Below are positions 31,801 to 46,800 of a stretch of DNA of 64,000 nucleotides, in pieces. The DNA is taken from contig JAYJMM010000100.1 of assembly GCA_037349105.1 (NCBI GenBank), forward strand, positions 1,520,501-1,584,500, read 5' to 3'. The translations under genes were made by a program, and so were the position numbers. The notes beneath the pieces are model-generated. The model was not told the origin of the DNA. It did no database searches and saw nothing but the letters and a program-made list of their open reading frames with translations. The first letter of the stretch is position 1. Each line of letters starts with the position of its first letter. This DNA comes from Limnomonas spitsbergensis. Its lineage: Eukaryota > Chlorophyta > Chlorophyceae > Chlamydomonadales.

Positions 31801-34800
31801 GCCACGTACTGGTCAATAACTTGCAAGCCACATACTGGTCAATAACTTGCAAGCCACGTACTGGTCAATAACTTGCAAGCCATGTACTGGTCAATAACTT
31901 GCAAGCCATGTACTGGTCAATAACTTGCAAGCCACGTACTGGTCAATAACTTGCAAGCCATGTACTGGTCAATAACTTGCAAGCCACGTACTGGTCAATA
32001 ACTTGCAAGCCACGTACTGGTCAATAACTTGCAAGCCATGTACTGGTCAATAACTTGCAAGCCATGTACTGGTCAATAACTTGCAAGCCATGTACTGGTC
32101 AATAACTTGCAAGCCATGTACTGGTCAATAACTTGCAAGCCATGTACATGTCAATAACTTGCAAGCCATGTACATGTCAATAACTTGCAAGCCATGTACT
32201 GGTCAATAACTTGCAAGCCACGTACTGGTCAATAACTTGCAAGCCACGTATTGGTCAATAACTTGCAAGCCATGTACTGGTCAATAACTTGCAAGCCACG
32301 TACTGGTCAATAACTTGCAAGCCATGTACTGGTCAATAACTTGCAAGCCATGTACTGGTCAATAACTTGCAAGCCACATACTGGTCAATAACTTGCAAGC
32401 CATGTACTGGTCAATAACTTGCAAGCCATGTACTGGTCAATAACTTGCAAGCCACGTACTGGTCAATAACTTGCAAGCCATGTACTGGTCAATAACTTGC
32501 AAGCCACGTACTGGTCAATAACTTGCAAGCCACGTACTGGTCAATAACTTGCAAGCCATGTACTGGTCAATAACTTGCAAGCCATGTACTGGTCAATAAC
32601 TTGCAAGCCATGTACTGGTCAATAACTTGCAAGCCATGTACTGGTCAATAACTTGCAAGCCATGTACATGTCAATAACTTGCAAGCCATGTACTGGTCAA
32701 TAACTTGCAAGCCACGTACTGGTCAATAACTTGCAAGCCACGTATTGGTCAATAACTTGCAAGCCATGTACTGGTCAATAACTTGCAAGCCACGTACTGG
32801 TCAATAACTTGCCAGCCATGTACTGGTCAATAACTTGCAAGCCATGTACTGGTCAATAACTTGCAAGCCACATACTGGTCAATAACTTGCAAGCCATGTA
32901 CTGGTCAATAACTTGCAAGCCACGTACTGGTCAATAACTTGCCAGCCATGTACTGGTCAATAACTTGCAAGCCACGTACTGGTCAATAACTTGCAAGCCA
33001 TGTACTGGTCAATAACTTGCAAGCCACGTATTGGTCAATAACTTTCAAGCCATGTACTGGTCAATAACTTGCAAGCCATGTACTGGTCAATAACTTGCAA
33101 GCCATGTACTGGTCAATAACTTGCAAGCCACGTACTGGTCAATAACTTGCAGGCCACGTAATGGTCAATAACTTGCAAGCCACGTACTGGTCAATAACTT
33201 GCAAGCCACGTACTGGTCAATAACTTTCAAGCCACGTACTGGTCAATAACTTGCAAGCCACGTACTGGTCAATAACTTGCAAACCACATACTGGTCAATA
33301 ACTTGCAAGCCATGTACTGGTCAATAACTTGCAAGCCACATACTGTCCAATAACTTGCAAGCCATGTACTGGTCAATAACTTGCCAGCCATGTACTGGTC
33401 AATAACTTGCAAGCCACGTATTGGTCAATAACTTGCCAGCCATGTACTGGTCAATAACTTGCAAGCCACGTACTGGTCAATAACTTGCAAGCCATGTACT
33501 GGTCAATAACTTGCAAGCCATGTACTGGTCAATAACTTGCAAGCCACGTACTGGTCAATAACTTGCAGGCCACGTAATGGTCAATAACTTGCAAGCCACG
33601 TACTGGTCAATAACTTGCAAGCCACGTACTGGTCAATAACTTTCAAGCCACGTACTGGTCAATAACTTGCAAGCCACGTACTGGTCAATAACTTGCAAAC
33701 CATATACTGGTCAATAACTTGCAAGCCATGTACTGGTCTATAACTTGCAAGCCATGTACTGGTCAATAACTTGCAAGCCATGTACTGGTCAATAACTTGC
33801 AAGCCACGTACTGGTCAATAACTTGCAAGCCATGTACTGGTCAATAACTTGCAAGCCACGTACTGGTCAATAACTTGCAAGCCACGTACTGGTCAATAAC
33901 TTGCAAGCCATGTACTGGTCAATAACTTGCAAGCCATGTACTAGTCAATAACTTGCAAGCCATGTACTGGTCAATAACTTGCAAGCCATGTACTGGTCAA
34001 TAACTTGCAAGCCATGTACATGTCAATAACTTGCAAGCCATGTACATGTCAATAACTTGCAAGCCATGTACTGGTCAATAACTTGCAAGCCACGTACTGG
34101 TCAATAACTTGCAAGCCATGTACTGGTCAATAACTTGCAAGCCATGTACTGGTCAATAACTTGCAAGCCACGTACTGGTCAATAACTTGCAAGCCATGTA
34201 CTGGTCAATAACTTGCAAGCCACGTACTGGTCAATAACTTGCAAGCCATGTACTGGTCAATAACTTGCAAGCCATGTACCGTTCAATAACTTGCAAGCCT
34301 TGTAATGGTCAATAACTTGCAAGCCATGTACTGGTCAATAACTTGCAAGCCACGTACTGATCAATAACTTGCAAGCCATGTACTGGTCAATAACTTGCAA
34401 GCCATGTACTGGTCAATAACTTGCAAGCCGCGTACTGGTCAATTACTTGCAAGCCACGTACTGGTCAATAACTTGCAAGCCATGTACTGGTCATTAATTT
34501 GCAAGCCATGTACTGGTCAATAACTTGCAAGCCATGTACTGGTCAATAACTTGCAAGCCATGTACTGGTCAATAACTTGCAAGCCATGTACTGGTCAATA
34601 ACTTGCAAGCCACGTAATGGTCAATAACTTGCAAGCCACGTACTGGTCAATAACTTGCAAGCCATGTACTGGTCAATAACTTGCAAGCCATGTACTGGTC
34701 AATAACTTGCAAGCCATGTACTGGTCAATAACTTGCAAGCCATGTACTGGTCAATAACTTGCAAGCCACGTACTGGTCAATAACTTGCAAGCCACGTACT

Positions 34801-37800
34801 GGTCAATAACTTGCAAGCCATGTACTGGTCAATAACTTGCAAGCCATGTACTAGTCAATAACTTGCAAGCCACGTACTGGTCAATAACTTGCAAGCCACG
34901 TACTGGTCAATAACTTGCAAGCCATGTACTGGTCAATAACTTGCAAGCCACGTACTGGTCAATAACTTGCAAGCCACGTACTGGTCAATAACTTGCAAGC
35001 CATGTACTGGTCAATAACTTGCAAGCCATGTACTGGTCAATAACTTGCAAGCCACGTACTGGTCAATAACTTGCAAGCCACGTACTGGTCAATAACTTGC
35101 AAGCCACGTACTGGTCAATAACTTGCAAGCCATGTACTGGTCAATAACTTGCAAGCCATGTACTGGTCAATAACTTGCAAGCCACGTACTGGTCAATAAC
35201 TTGCAAGCCACGTACTGGTCAATAACTTGCAGGCCACGTACTGGTCAATAACTTGCAAGCCACGTACTGGTCAATAACTTGCAAGCCACGTACTGGTCAA
35301 TAACTTGCAAGCCACGTACTGGTCAATAACTTTCAAGCCATGTACTGGTCAATAACTTGCAAGCCATGTACTGGTCAATAACTTGCAAGCCACGTACTGG
35401 TCAATAACTTGCAAGCCATGTACTGGTCAATAACTTGCAAGCCATGTACTGGTCAATAACTTGCAAGCCATGTACTGGTCAATAACTTGCAAGCCATGTA
35501 CTGGTCAATAACTTGCAAGCCACGTACTGGTCAATAACTTGCAAGCCATGTACTGGTCAATAACTTGCAAGCCACGTACTGGTCAATAACTTGCAAGCCA
35601 CGTACTGGTCAATAACTTGCAAGCCATGTACTGGTCAATAACTTGCAAGCCATGTACTAGTCAATAACTTGCAAGCCATGTACTGGTCAATAACTTGCAA
35701 GCCATGTACTGGTCAATAACTTGCAAGCCATGTACATGTCAATAACTTGCAAGCCATGTACTGGTCAATAACTTGCAAGCCACGTACTGGTCAATAACTT
35801 GCAAGCCACGTATTGGTCAATAACTTGCAAGCCATGTACTGGTCAATAACTTGCAAGCCACGTACTGGTCAATAACTTGCAAGCCATGTACTGGTCAATA
35901 ACTTGCAAGCCATGTACTGGTCAATAACTTGCAAGCCACATACTGGTCAATAACTTGCAAGCCATGTACTGGTCAATAACTTGCAAGCCACGTACTGGTC
36001 AATAACTTGCCAGCCATGTACTGGTCAATAACTTGCAAGCCACGTACTGGTCAATAACTTGCAAGCCATGTACTGGTCAATAACTTGCAAGCCACGTATT
36101 GGTCAATAACTTTCAAGCCATGTACTGGTCAATAACTTGCAAGCCATGTACTGGTCAATAACTTGCAAGCCATGTACTGGTCAATAACTTGCAAGCCACG
36201 TACTGGTCAATAACTTGCAGGCCACGTAATGGTCAATAACTTGCAAGCCACGTACTGGTCAATAACTTGCAAGCCACGTACTGGTCAATAACTTTCAAGC
36301 CACGTACTGGTCAATAACTTGCAAGCCACGTACTGGTCAATAACTTGCAAACCACATACTGGTCAATAACTTGCAAGCCATGTACTGGTCAATAACTTGC
36401 AAGCCACATACTGTCCAATAACTTGCAAGCCATGTACTGGTCAATAACTTGCCAGCCATGTACTGGTCAATAACTTGCAAGCCACGTATTGGTCAATAAC
36501 TTGCCAGCCATGTACTGGTCAATAACTTGCAAGCCACGTACTGGTCAATAACTTGCAAGCCATGTACTGGTCAATAACTTGCAAGCCATGTACTGGTCAA
36601 TAACTTGCAAGCCACGTACTGGTCAATAACTTGCAGGCCACGTAATGGTCAATAACTTGCAAGCCACGTACTGGTCAATAACTTGCAAGCCACGTACTGG
36701 TCAATAACTTTCAAGCCACGTACTGGTCAATAACTTGCAAGCCACGTACTGGTCAATAACTTGCAAACCACATACTGGTCAATAACTTGCAAGCCATGTA
36801 CTGGTCAATAACTTGCAAGCCATGTACTGGTCAATAACTTGCAAGCCATGTACTGGTCAATAACTTGCAAGCCACGTACTGGTCAATAACTTGCAAGCCA
36901 TGTACTGGTCAATAACTTGCAAGCCACGTACTGGTCAATAACTTGCAAGCCACGTACTGGTCAATAACTTGCAAGCCATGTACTGGTCAATAACTTGCAA
37001 GCCATGTACTAGTCAATAACTTGCAAGCCATGTACTGGTCAATAACTTGCAAGCCATGTACTGGTCAATAACTTGCAAGCCATGTACATGTCAATAACTT
37101 GCAAGCCATGTACATGTCAATAACTTGCAAGCCACGTAATGGTCAATAACTTGCAAGCCACGTACTGGTCAATAACTTGCAAGCCACGTATTGGTCAATA
37201 ACTTGCAAGCCATGTACTGGTCAATAACTTGCAAGCCACGTACTGGTCAATAACTTGCAAGCCATGTACTGGTCAATAACTTGCAAGCCATGTACTGGTC
37301 AATAACTTGCAAGCCACATACTGGTCAATAACTTGCAAGCCATGTACTGGTCAATAACTTGCAAGCCATGTACTGGTCAATAACTTGCAAGCCACGTACT
37401 GGTCAATAACTTGCAAGCCATGTACTGGTCAATAACTTGCAAGCCACGTACTGGTCAATAACTTGCAAGCCACGTACTGGTCAATAACTTGCAAGCCATG
37501 TACTGGTCAATAACTTGCAAGCCATGTACTGGTCAATAACTTGCAAGCCATGTACTGGTCAATAACTTGCAAGCCATGTACTGGTCAATAACTTGCAAGC
37601 CATGTACATGTCAATAACTTGCAAGCCATGTACTGGTCAATAACTTGCAAGCCACGTACTGGTCAATAACTTGCAAGCCACGTATTGGTCAATAACTTGC
37701 AAGCCATGTACTGGTCAATAACTTGCAAGCCACGTACTGGTCAATAACTTGCCAGCCATGTACTGGTCAATAACTTGCAAGCCATGTACTGGTCAATAAC

Positions 37801-40800
37801 TTGCAAGCCACATACTGGTCAATAACTTGCAAGCCATGTACTGGTCAATAACTTGCAAGCCACGTACTGGTCAATAACTTGCCAGCCATGTACTGGTCAA
37901 TAACTTGCAAGCCATGTACTAGTCAATAACTTGCAAGCCACGTACTGGTCAATAACTTGCAAGCCACGTACTGGTCAATAACTTGCAAGCCATGTACTGG
38001 TCAATAACTTGCAAGCCACGTACTGGTCAATAACTTGCAAGCCACGTACTGGTCAATAACTTGCAAGCCACGTACTGGTCAATAACTTGCAAGCCATGTA
38101 CTGGTCAATAACTTGCAAGCCATGTACTGGTCAATAACTTGCAAGCCACGTACTGGTCAATAACTTGCAAGCCACGTACTGGTCAATAACTTGCAGGCCA
38201 CGTACTGGTCAATAACTTGCAAGCCACGTACTGGTCAATAACTTGCAAGCCACGTACTGGTCAATAACTTGCAAGCCACGTACTGGTCAATAACTTTCAA
38301 GCCATGTACTGGTCAATAACTTGCAAGCCATGTACTGGTCAATAACTTGCAAGCCACGTACTGGTCAATAACTTGCAAGCCATGTACTGGTCAATAACTT
38401 GCAAGCCATGTACTGGTCAATAACTTGCAAGCCATGTACTGGTCAATAACTTGCAAGCCATGTACTGGTCAATAACTTGCAAGCCACGTACTGGTCAATA
38501 ACTTGCAAGCCATGTACTGGTCAATAACTTGCAAGCCACGTACTGGTCAATAACTTGCAAGCCACGTACTGGTCAATAACTTGCAAGCCATGTACTGGTC
38601 AATAACTTGCAAGCCATGTACTAGTCAATAACTTGCAAGCCATGTACTGGTCAATAACTTGCAAGCCATGTACTGGTCAATAACTTGCAAGCCATGTACA
38701 TGTCAATAACTTGCAAGCCATGTACTGGTCAATAACTTGCAAGCCACGTACTGGTCAATAACTTGCAAGCCACGTATTGGTCAATAACTTGCAAGCCATG
38801 TACTGGTCAATAACTTGCAAGCCACGTACTGGTCAATAACTTGCAAGCCATGTACTGGTCAATAACTTGCAAGCCATGTACTGGTCAATAACTTGCAAGC
38901 CATGTACATGTCAATAACTTGCAAGCCATGTACTGGTCAATAACTTGCAAGCCACGTACTGGTCAATAACTTGCAAGCCACGTATTGGTCAATAACTTGC
39001 AAGCCATGTACTGGTCAATAACTTGCAAGCCACGTACTGGTCAATAACTTGCCAGCCATGTACTGGTCAATAACTTGCAAGCCATGTACTGGTCAATAAC
39101 TTGCAAGCCACATACTGGTCAATAACTTGCAAGCCATGTACTGGTCAATAACTTGCAAGCCACGTACTGGTCAATAACTTGCCAGCCATGTACTGGTCAA
39201 TAACTTGCAAGCCATGTACTAGTCAATAACTTGCAAGCCACGTACTGGTCAATAACTTGCAAGCCACGTACTGGTCAATAACTTGCAAGCCATGTACTGG
39301 TCAATAACTTGCAAGCCACGTACTGGTCAATAACTTGCAAGCCACGTACTGGTCAATAACTTGCAAGCCACGTACTGGTCAATAACTTGCAAGCCATGTA
39401 CTGGTCAATAACTTGCAAGCCATGTACTGGTCAATAACTTGCAAGCCACGTACTGGTCAATAACTTGCAAGCCACGTACTGGTCAATAACTTGCAGGCCA
39501 CGTACTGGTCAATAACTTGCAAGCCACGTACTGGTCAATAACTTGCAAGCCACGTACTGGTCAATAACTTGCAAGCCACGTACTGGTCAATAACTTTCAA
39601 GCCATGTACTGGTCAATAACTTGCAAGCCATGTACTGGTCAATAACTTGCAAGCCACGTACTGGTCAATAACTTGCAAGCCATGTACTGGTCAATAACTT
39701 GCAAGCCATGTACTGGTCAATAACTTGCAAGCCATGTACTGGTCAATAACTTGCAAGCCATGTACTGGTCAATAACTTGCAAGCCACGTACTGGTCAATA
39801 ACTTGCAAGCCATGTACTGGTCAATAACTTGCAAGCCACGTACTGGTCAATAACTTGCAAGCCACGTACTGGTCAATAACTTGCAAGCCATGTACTGGTC
39901 AATAACTTGCAAGCCATGTACTAGTCAATAACTTGCAAGCCATGTACTGGTCAATAACTTGCAAGCCATGTACTGGTCAATAACTTGCAAGCCATGTACA
40001 TGTCAATAACTTGCAAGCCATGTACTGGTCAATAACTTGCAAGCCACGTACTGGTCAATAACTTGCAAGCCACGTATTGGTCAATAACTTGCAAGCCATG
40101 TACTGGTCAATAACTTGCAAGCCACGTACTGGTCAATAACTTGCAAGCCATGTACTGGTCAATAACTTGCAAGCCATGTACTGGTCAATAACTTGCAAGC
40201 CACATACTGGTCAATAACTTGCAAGCCATGTACTGGTCAATAACTTGCAAGCCACGTACTGGTCAATAACTTGCCAGCCATGTACTGGTCAATAACTTGC
40301 AAGCCACGTACTGGTCAATAACTTGCAAGCCATGTACTGGTCAATAACTTGCAAGCCACGTATTGGTCAATAACTTTCAAGCCATGTACTGGTCAATAAC
40401 TTGCAAGCCATGTACTGGTCAATAACTTGCAAGCCATGTACTGGTCAATAACTTGCAAGCCACGTACTGGTCAATAACTTGCAGGCCACGTAATGGTCAA
40501 TAACTTGCAAGCCACGTACTGGTCAATAACTTGCAAGCCACGTACTGGTCAATAACTTGCAAGCCACGTACTGGTCAATAACTTGCAAACCACATACTGG
40601 TCAATAACTTGCAAGCCATGTACTGGTCAATAACTTGCAAGCCACATACTGTCCAATAACTTGCAAGCCATGTACTGGTCAATAACTTGCCAGCCATGTA
40701 CTGGTCAATAACTTGCAAGCCACGTATTGGTCAATAACTTGCCAGCCATGTACTGGTCAATAACTTGCAAGCCACGTACTGGTCAATAACTTGCAAGCCA

Positions 40801-43800
40801 TGTACTGGTCAATAACTTGCAAGCCATGTACTGGTCAATAACTTGCAAGCCACGTACTGGTCAATAACTTGCAGGCCACGTAATGGTCAATAACTTGCAA
40901 GCCACGTACTGGTCAATAACTTGCAAGCCACGTACTGGTCAATAACTTTCAAGCCACGTACTGGTCAATAACTTGCAAGCCACGTACTGGTCAATAACTT
41001 GCAAACCACATACTGGTCAATAACTTGCAAGCCATGTACTGGTCAATAACTTGCAAGCCATGTACTGGTCAATAACTTGCAAGCCATGTACTGGTCAATA
41101 ACTTGCAAGCCACGTACTGGTCAATAACTTGCAAGCCATGTACTGGTCAATAACTTGCAAGCCACGTACTGGTCAATAACTTGCAAGCCACGTACTGGTC
41201 AATAACTTGCAAGCCATGTACTGGTCAATAACTTGCAAGCCATGTACTAGTCAATAACTTGCAAGCCATGTACTGGTCAATAACTTGCAAGCCATGTACT
41301 GGTCAATAACTTGCAAGCCATGTACATGTCAATAACTTGCAAGCCATGTACATGTCAATAACTTGCAAGCCATGTACTGGTCAATAACTTGCAAGCCACG
41401 TACTGGTCAATAACTTGCAAGCCACGTATTGGTCAATAACTTGCAAGCCATGTACTGGTCAATAACTTGCAAGCCACGTACTGGTCAATAACTTGCAAGC
41501 CATGTACTGGTCAATAACTTGCAAGCCATGTACTGGTCAATAACTTGCAAGCCACATACTGGTCAATAACTTGCAAGCCATGTACTGGTCAATAACTTGC
41601 AAGCCATGTACTGGTCAATAACTTGCAAGCCACGTACTGGTCAATAACTTGCAAGCCATGTACTGGTCAATAACTTGCAAGCCACGTACTGGTCAATAAC
41701 TTGCAAGCCACGTACTGGTCAATAACTTGCAAGCCATGTACTGGTCAATAACTTGCAAGCCATGTACTGGTCAATAACTTGCAAGCCATGTACTGGTCAA
41801 TAACTTGCAAGCCATGTACTGGTCAATAACTTGCAAGCCATGTACATGTCAATAACTTGCAAGCCATGTACTGGTCAATAACTTGCAAGCCACGTACTGG
41901 TCAATAACTTGCAAGCCACGTATTGGTCAATAACTTGCAAGCCATGTACTGGTCAATAACTTGCAAGCCACGTACTGGTCAATAACTTGCCAGCCATGTA
42001 CTGGTCAATAACTTGCAAGCCATGTACTGGTCAATAACTTGCAAGCCACATACTGGTCAATAACTTGCAAGCCATGTACTGGTCAATAACTTGCAAGCCA
42101 CGTACTGGTCAATAACTTGCAAGCCATGTACTGGTCAATAACTTGCAAGCCACGTACTGGTCAATAACTTGCAAGCCATGTACTGGTCAATAACTTGCAA
42201 GCCACGTACTGGTCAATAACTTGCAAGCCATGTACTGGTCAATAACTTGCAAGCCACGTATTGGTCAATAACTTTCAAGCCATGTACTGGTCAATAACTT
42301 GCAAGCCATGTACTGGTCAATAACTTGCAAGCCATGTACTGGTCAATAACTTGCAAGCCACGTACTGGTCAATAACTTGCAGGCCACGTAATGGTCAATA
42401 ACTTGCAAGCCACGTACTGGTCAATAACTTGCAAGCCACGTACTGGTCAATAACTTTCAAGCCACGTACTGGTCAATAACTTGCAAGCCACGTACTGGTC
42501 AATAACTTGCAAACCACATACTGGTCAATAACTTGCAAGCCATGTACTGGTCAATAACTTGCAAGCCACATACTGTCCAATAACTTGCAAGCCATGTACT
42601 GGTCAATAACTTGCCAGCCATGTACTGGTCAATAACTTGCAAGCCACGTATTGGTCAATAACTTGCCAGCCATGTACTGGTCAATAACTTGCAAGCCACG
42701 TACTGGTCAATAACTTGCAAGCCATGTACTGGTCAATAACTTGCAAGCCATGTACTGGTCAATAACTTGCAAGCCACGTACTGGTCAATAACTTGCAGGC
42801 CACGTAATGGTCAATAACTTGCAAGCCACGTACTGGTCAATAACTTGCAAGCCACGTACTGGTCAATAACTTTCAAGCCACGTACTGGTCAATAACTTGC
42901 AAGCCACGTACTGGTCAATAACTTGCAAACCATATACTGGTCAATAACTTGCAAGCCATGTACTGGTCAATAACTTGCAAGCCATGTACTGGTCAATAAC
43001 TTGCAAGCCATGTACTGGTCAATAACTTGCAAGCCACGTACTGGTCAATAACTTGCAAGCCATGTACTGGTCAATAACTTGCAAGCCACGTACTGGTCAA
43101 TAACTTGCAAGCCACGTACTGGTCAATAACTTGCAAGCCATGTACTGGTCAATAACTTGCAAGCCATGTACTAGTCAATAACTTGCAAGCCATGTACTGG
43201 TCAATAACTTGCAAGCCATGTACTGGTCAATAACTTGCAAGTCATGTACATGTCAATAACTTGCAAGCCATGTACATGTCAATAACTTGCAAGCCATGTA
43301 CTGGTCAATAACTTGCAAGCCACGTACTGGTCAATAACTTGCAAGCCACGTATTGGTCAATAACTTGCAAGCCATGTACTGGTCAATAACTTGCAAGCCA
43401 CGTACTGGTCAATAACTTGCAAGCCATGTACTGGTCAATAACTTGCAAGCCATGTACTGGTCAATAACTTGCAAACCACATACTGGTCAATAACTTGCAA
43501 GCCATGTACTGGTCAATAACTTGCAAGCCATGTACTGGTCAATAACTTGCAAGCCACGTACTGGTCAATAACTTGCAAGCCATGTACTGGTCAATAACTT
43601 GCAAGCCACGTACTGGTCAATAACTTGCAAGCCACGTACTGGTCAATAACTTGCAAGCCATGTACTGGTCAATAACTTGCAAGCCATGTACTGGTCAATA
43701 ACTTGCAAGCCATGTACTGGTCAATAACTTGCAAGCCATGTACTGGTCAATAACTTGCAAGCCATGTACATGTCAATAACTTGCAAGCCATGTACTGGTC

Positions 43801-46800
43801 AATAACTTGCAAGCCACGTACTGGTCAATAACTTGCAAGCCACGTATTGGTCAATAACTTGCAAGCCATGTACTGGTCAATAACTTGCAAGCCACGTACT
43901 GGTCAATAACTTGCAAGCCATGTACTGGTCAATAACTTGCAAGCCATGTACTGGTCAATAACTTGCAAGCCACATACTGGTCAATAACTTGCAAGCCATG
44001 TACTGGTCAATAACTTGCAAGCCACGTAATGGTCAATAACTTGCCAGCCATGTACTGGTCAATAACTTGCAAGCCACGTACTGGTCAATAACTTGCAGGC
44101 CACGTAATGGTCAATAACTTGCCCACGTACTGGTCAATAACTTGCAAGCCACGTACTGGTCAATAACTTTCAAGCCACGTACTGGTCAATAACTTGCAAG
44201 CCACGTACTGGTCAATAACTTGCAAACCACATACTGGTCAATAACTTGCAAGCCATGTACTGGTCAATAACTTGCAAGCCACATACTGTCCAATAACTTG
44301 CAAGCCACATACTGGTCAATAACTTGCCAGCCATGTACTGGTCAATAACTTGCAAGCCATGTACTGGTCAATAACTTGCAAGCCACGTACTGGTCAATAA
44401 CTTGCAAGCCACGTATTGGTCAATAACTTGCAAGCCATGTACTGGTCAATAACTTGCAAGCCACGTACTGGTCAATAACTTGCAAGCCATGTACTGGTCA
44501 ATAACTTGCAAGCCATGTACTGGTCAATAACTTGCAAACCACATACTGGTCAATAACTTGCAAGCCATGTACTGGTCAATAACTTGCAAGCCATGTACTG
44601 GTCAATAACTTGCAAGCCACGTACTGGTCAATAACTTGCAAGCCATGTACTGGTCAATAACTTGCAAGCCACGTACTGGTCAATAACTTGCAAGCCACGT
44701 ACTGGTCAATAACTTGCAAGCCATGTACTGGTCAATAACTTGCAAGCCATGTACTGGTCAATAACTTGCAAGCCATGTACTGGTCAATAACTTGCAAGCC
44801 ATGTACTGGTCAATAACTTGCAAGCCATGTACTAGTCAATAACTTGCAAGCCATGTACTGGTCAATAACTTGCAAGCCATGTACTGGTCAATAACTTGCA
44901 AGCCATGTACATGTCAATAACTTGCAAGCCATGTACTGGTCAATAACTTGCAAGCCACGTACTGGTCAATAACTTGCAAGCCACGTATTGGTCAATAACT
45001 TGCAAGCCATGTACTGGTCAATAACTTGCAAGCCACGTACTGGTCAATAACTTGCAAGCCATGTACTGGTCAATAACTTGCAAGCCATGTACTGGTCAAT
45101 AACTTGCAAGCCACATACTGGTCAATAACTTGCAAGCCATGTACTGGTCAATAACTTGCAAGCCACGTACTGGTCAATAACTTGCCAGCCATGTACTGGT
45201 CAATAACTTGCAAGCCACGTACTGGTCAATAACTTGCAAGCCATGTACTGGTCAATAACTTGCAAGCCACGTATTGGTCAATAACTTTCAAGCCATGTAC
45301 TGGTCAATAACTTGCAAGCCATGTACTGGTCAATAACTTGCAAGCCATGTACTGGTCAATAACTTGCAAGCCACGTACTGGTCAATAACTTGCAGGCCAC
45401 GTAATGGTCAATAACTTGCAAGCCACGTACTGGTCAATAACTTGCAAGCCAGGTACTGGTCAATAACTTTCAAGCCACGTACTGGTCAATAACTTGCAAG
45501 CCACGTACTGGTCAATAACTTGCAAACCACATACTGGTCAATAACTTGCAAGCCATGTACTGGTCAATAACTTGCCAGCCATGTACTGGTCAATAACTTG
45601 CAAGCCACGTACTGGTCAATAACTTGCCAGCCATGTACTGGTCAATAACTTGCAAGCCACGTACTGGTCAATAACTTGCAAGCCATGTACTGGTCAATAA
45701 CTTGCAAGCCATGTACTGGTCAATAACTTGCAAGCCACGTACTGGTCAATAACTTGCAAGCCACGTAATGGTCAATAACTTGCAAGCCACGTACTGGTCA
45801 ATAACTTGCAAGCCACGTACTGGTCAATAACTTTCAAGCCACGTACTGGTCAATAACTTGCAAGCCACGTACTGGTCAATAACTTGCAAACCACATACTG
45901 GTCAATAACTTGCAAGCCATGTACTGGTCAATAACTTTCAAGCCACGTACTGGTCAATAACTTGCAAGCCACGTACTGGTCAATAACTTGCAAACCACAT
46001 ACTGGTCGATAACTTGCAAGCCCTGTACTGGTCAATAACTTGCAAGCCATGTACTGGTCAATAACTTGCAAGCCATGTACTGGTCAATAACTTGCAAGCC
46101 ATGTACTGGTCAATAACTTGCAAGCCATGTACTGGTCAATAACTTGCAAGCCATGTACTGGTCAATAACTTGCAAGCCATGTACTGGTCAATAACTTGCA
46201 AGCCACGTACTGGTCAATAACTTGCAAGCCACGTACTGGTCAATAACTTGCAAGCCACGTACTGGTCAATAACTTGCAAGCCATGTACTGGTCAATAACT
46301 TGCAAGCCCTGTACTGGTCAATAACTTGCAAGCCATGTACTGGTCAATAACTTGCAAGCCATGTACTGGTCAATAACTTGCAAGCCATGTACTGGTCAAT
46401 AACTTGCAAGCCATGTACTGGTCAATAACTTGCAAGCCATGTACTGGTCAATAACTTGCAAGCCATGTACTGGTCAATAACTTGCAAGCCACGTACTGGT
46501 CAATAACTTGCAAGCCATGTACTGGTCAATAACTTGCAAGCCACGTACTGGTCAATAACTTGCAAGCCACGTACTGGTCAATAACTTGCAAGCCATGTAC
46601 TGGTCAATAACTTGCAAGCCATGTACTGGTCAATAACTTGCAAGCCATGTACTGGTCAATAACTTGCAAGCCATGTACTGGTCAATAACTTGCAAGCCAC
46701 GTACTGGTCAATAACTTGCAAGCCATGTACTGGTCAATAACTTGCAAGCCACGTACTGGTCAATAACTTGCAAGCCACGTACTGGTCAATAACTTGCAAG

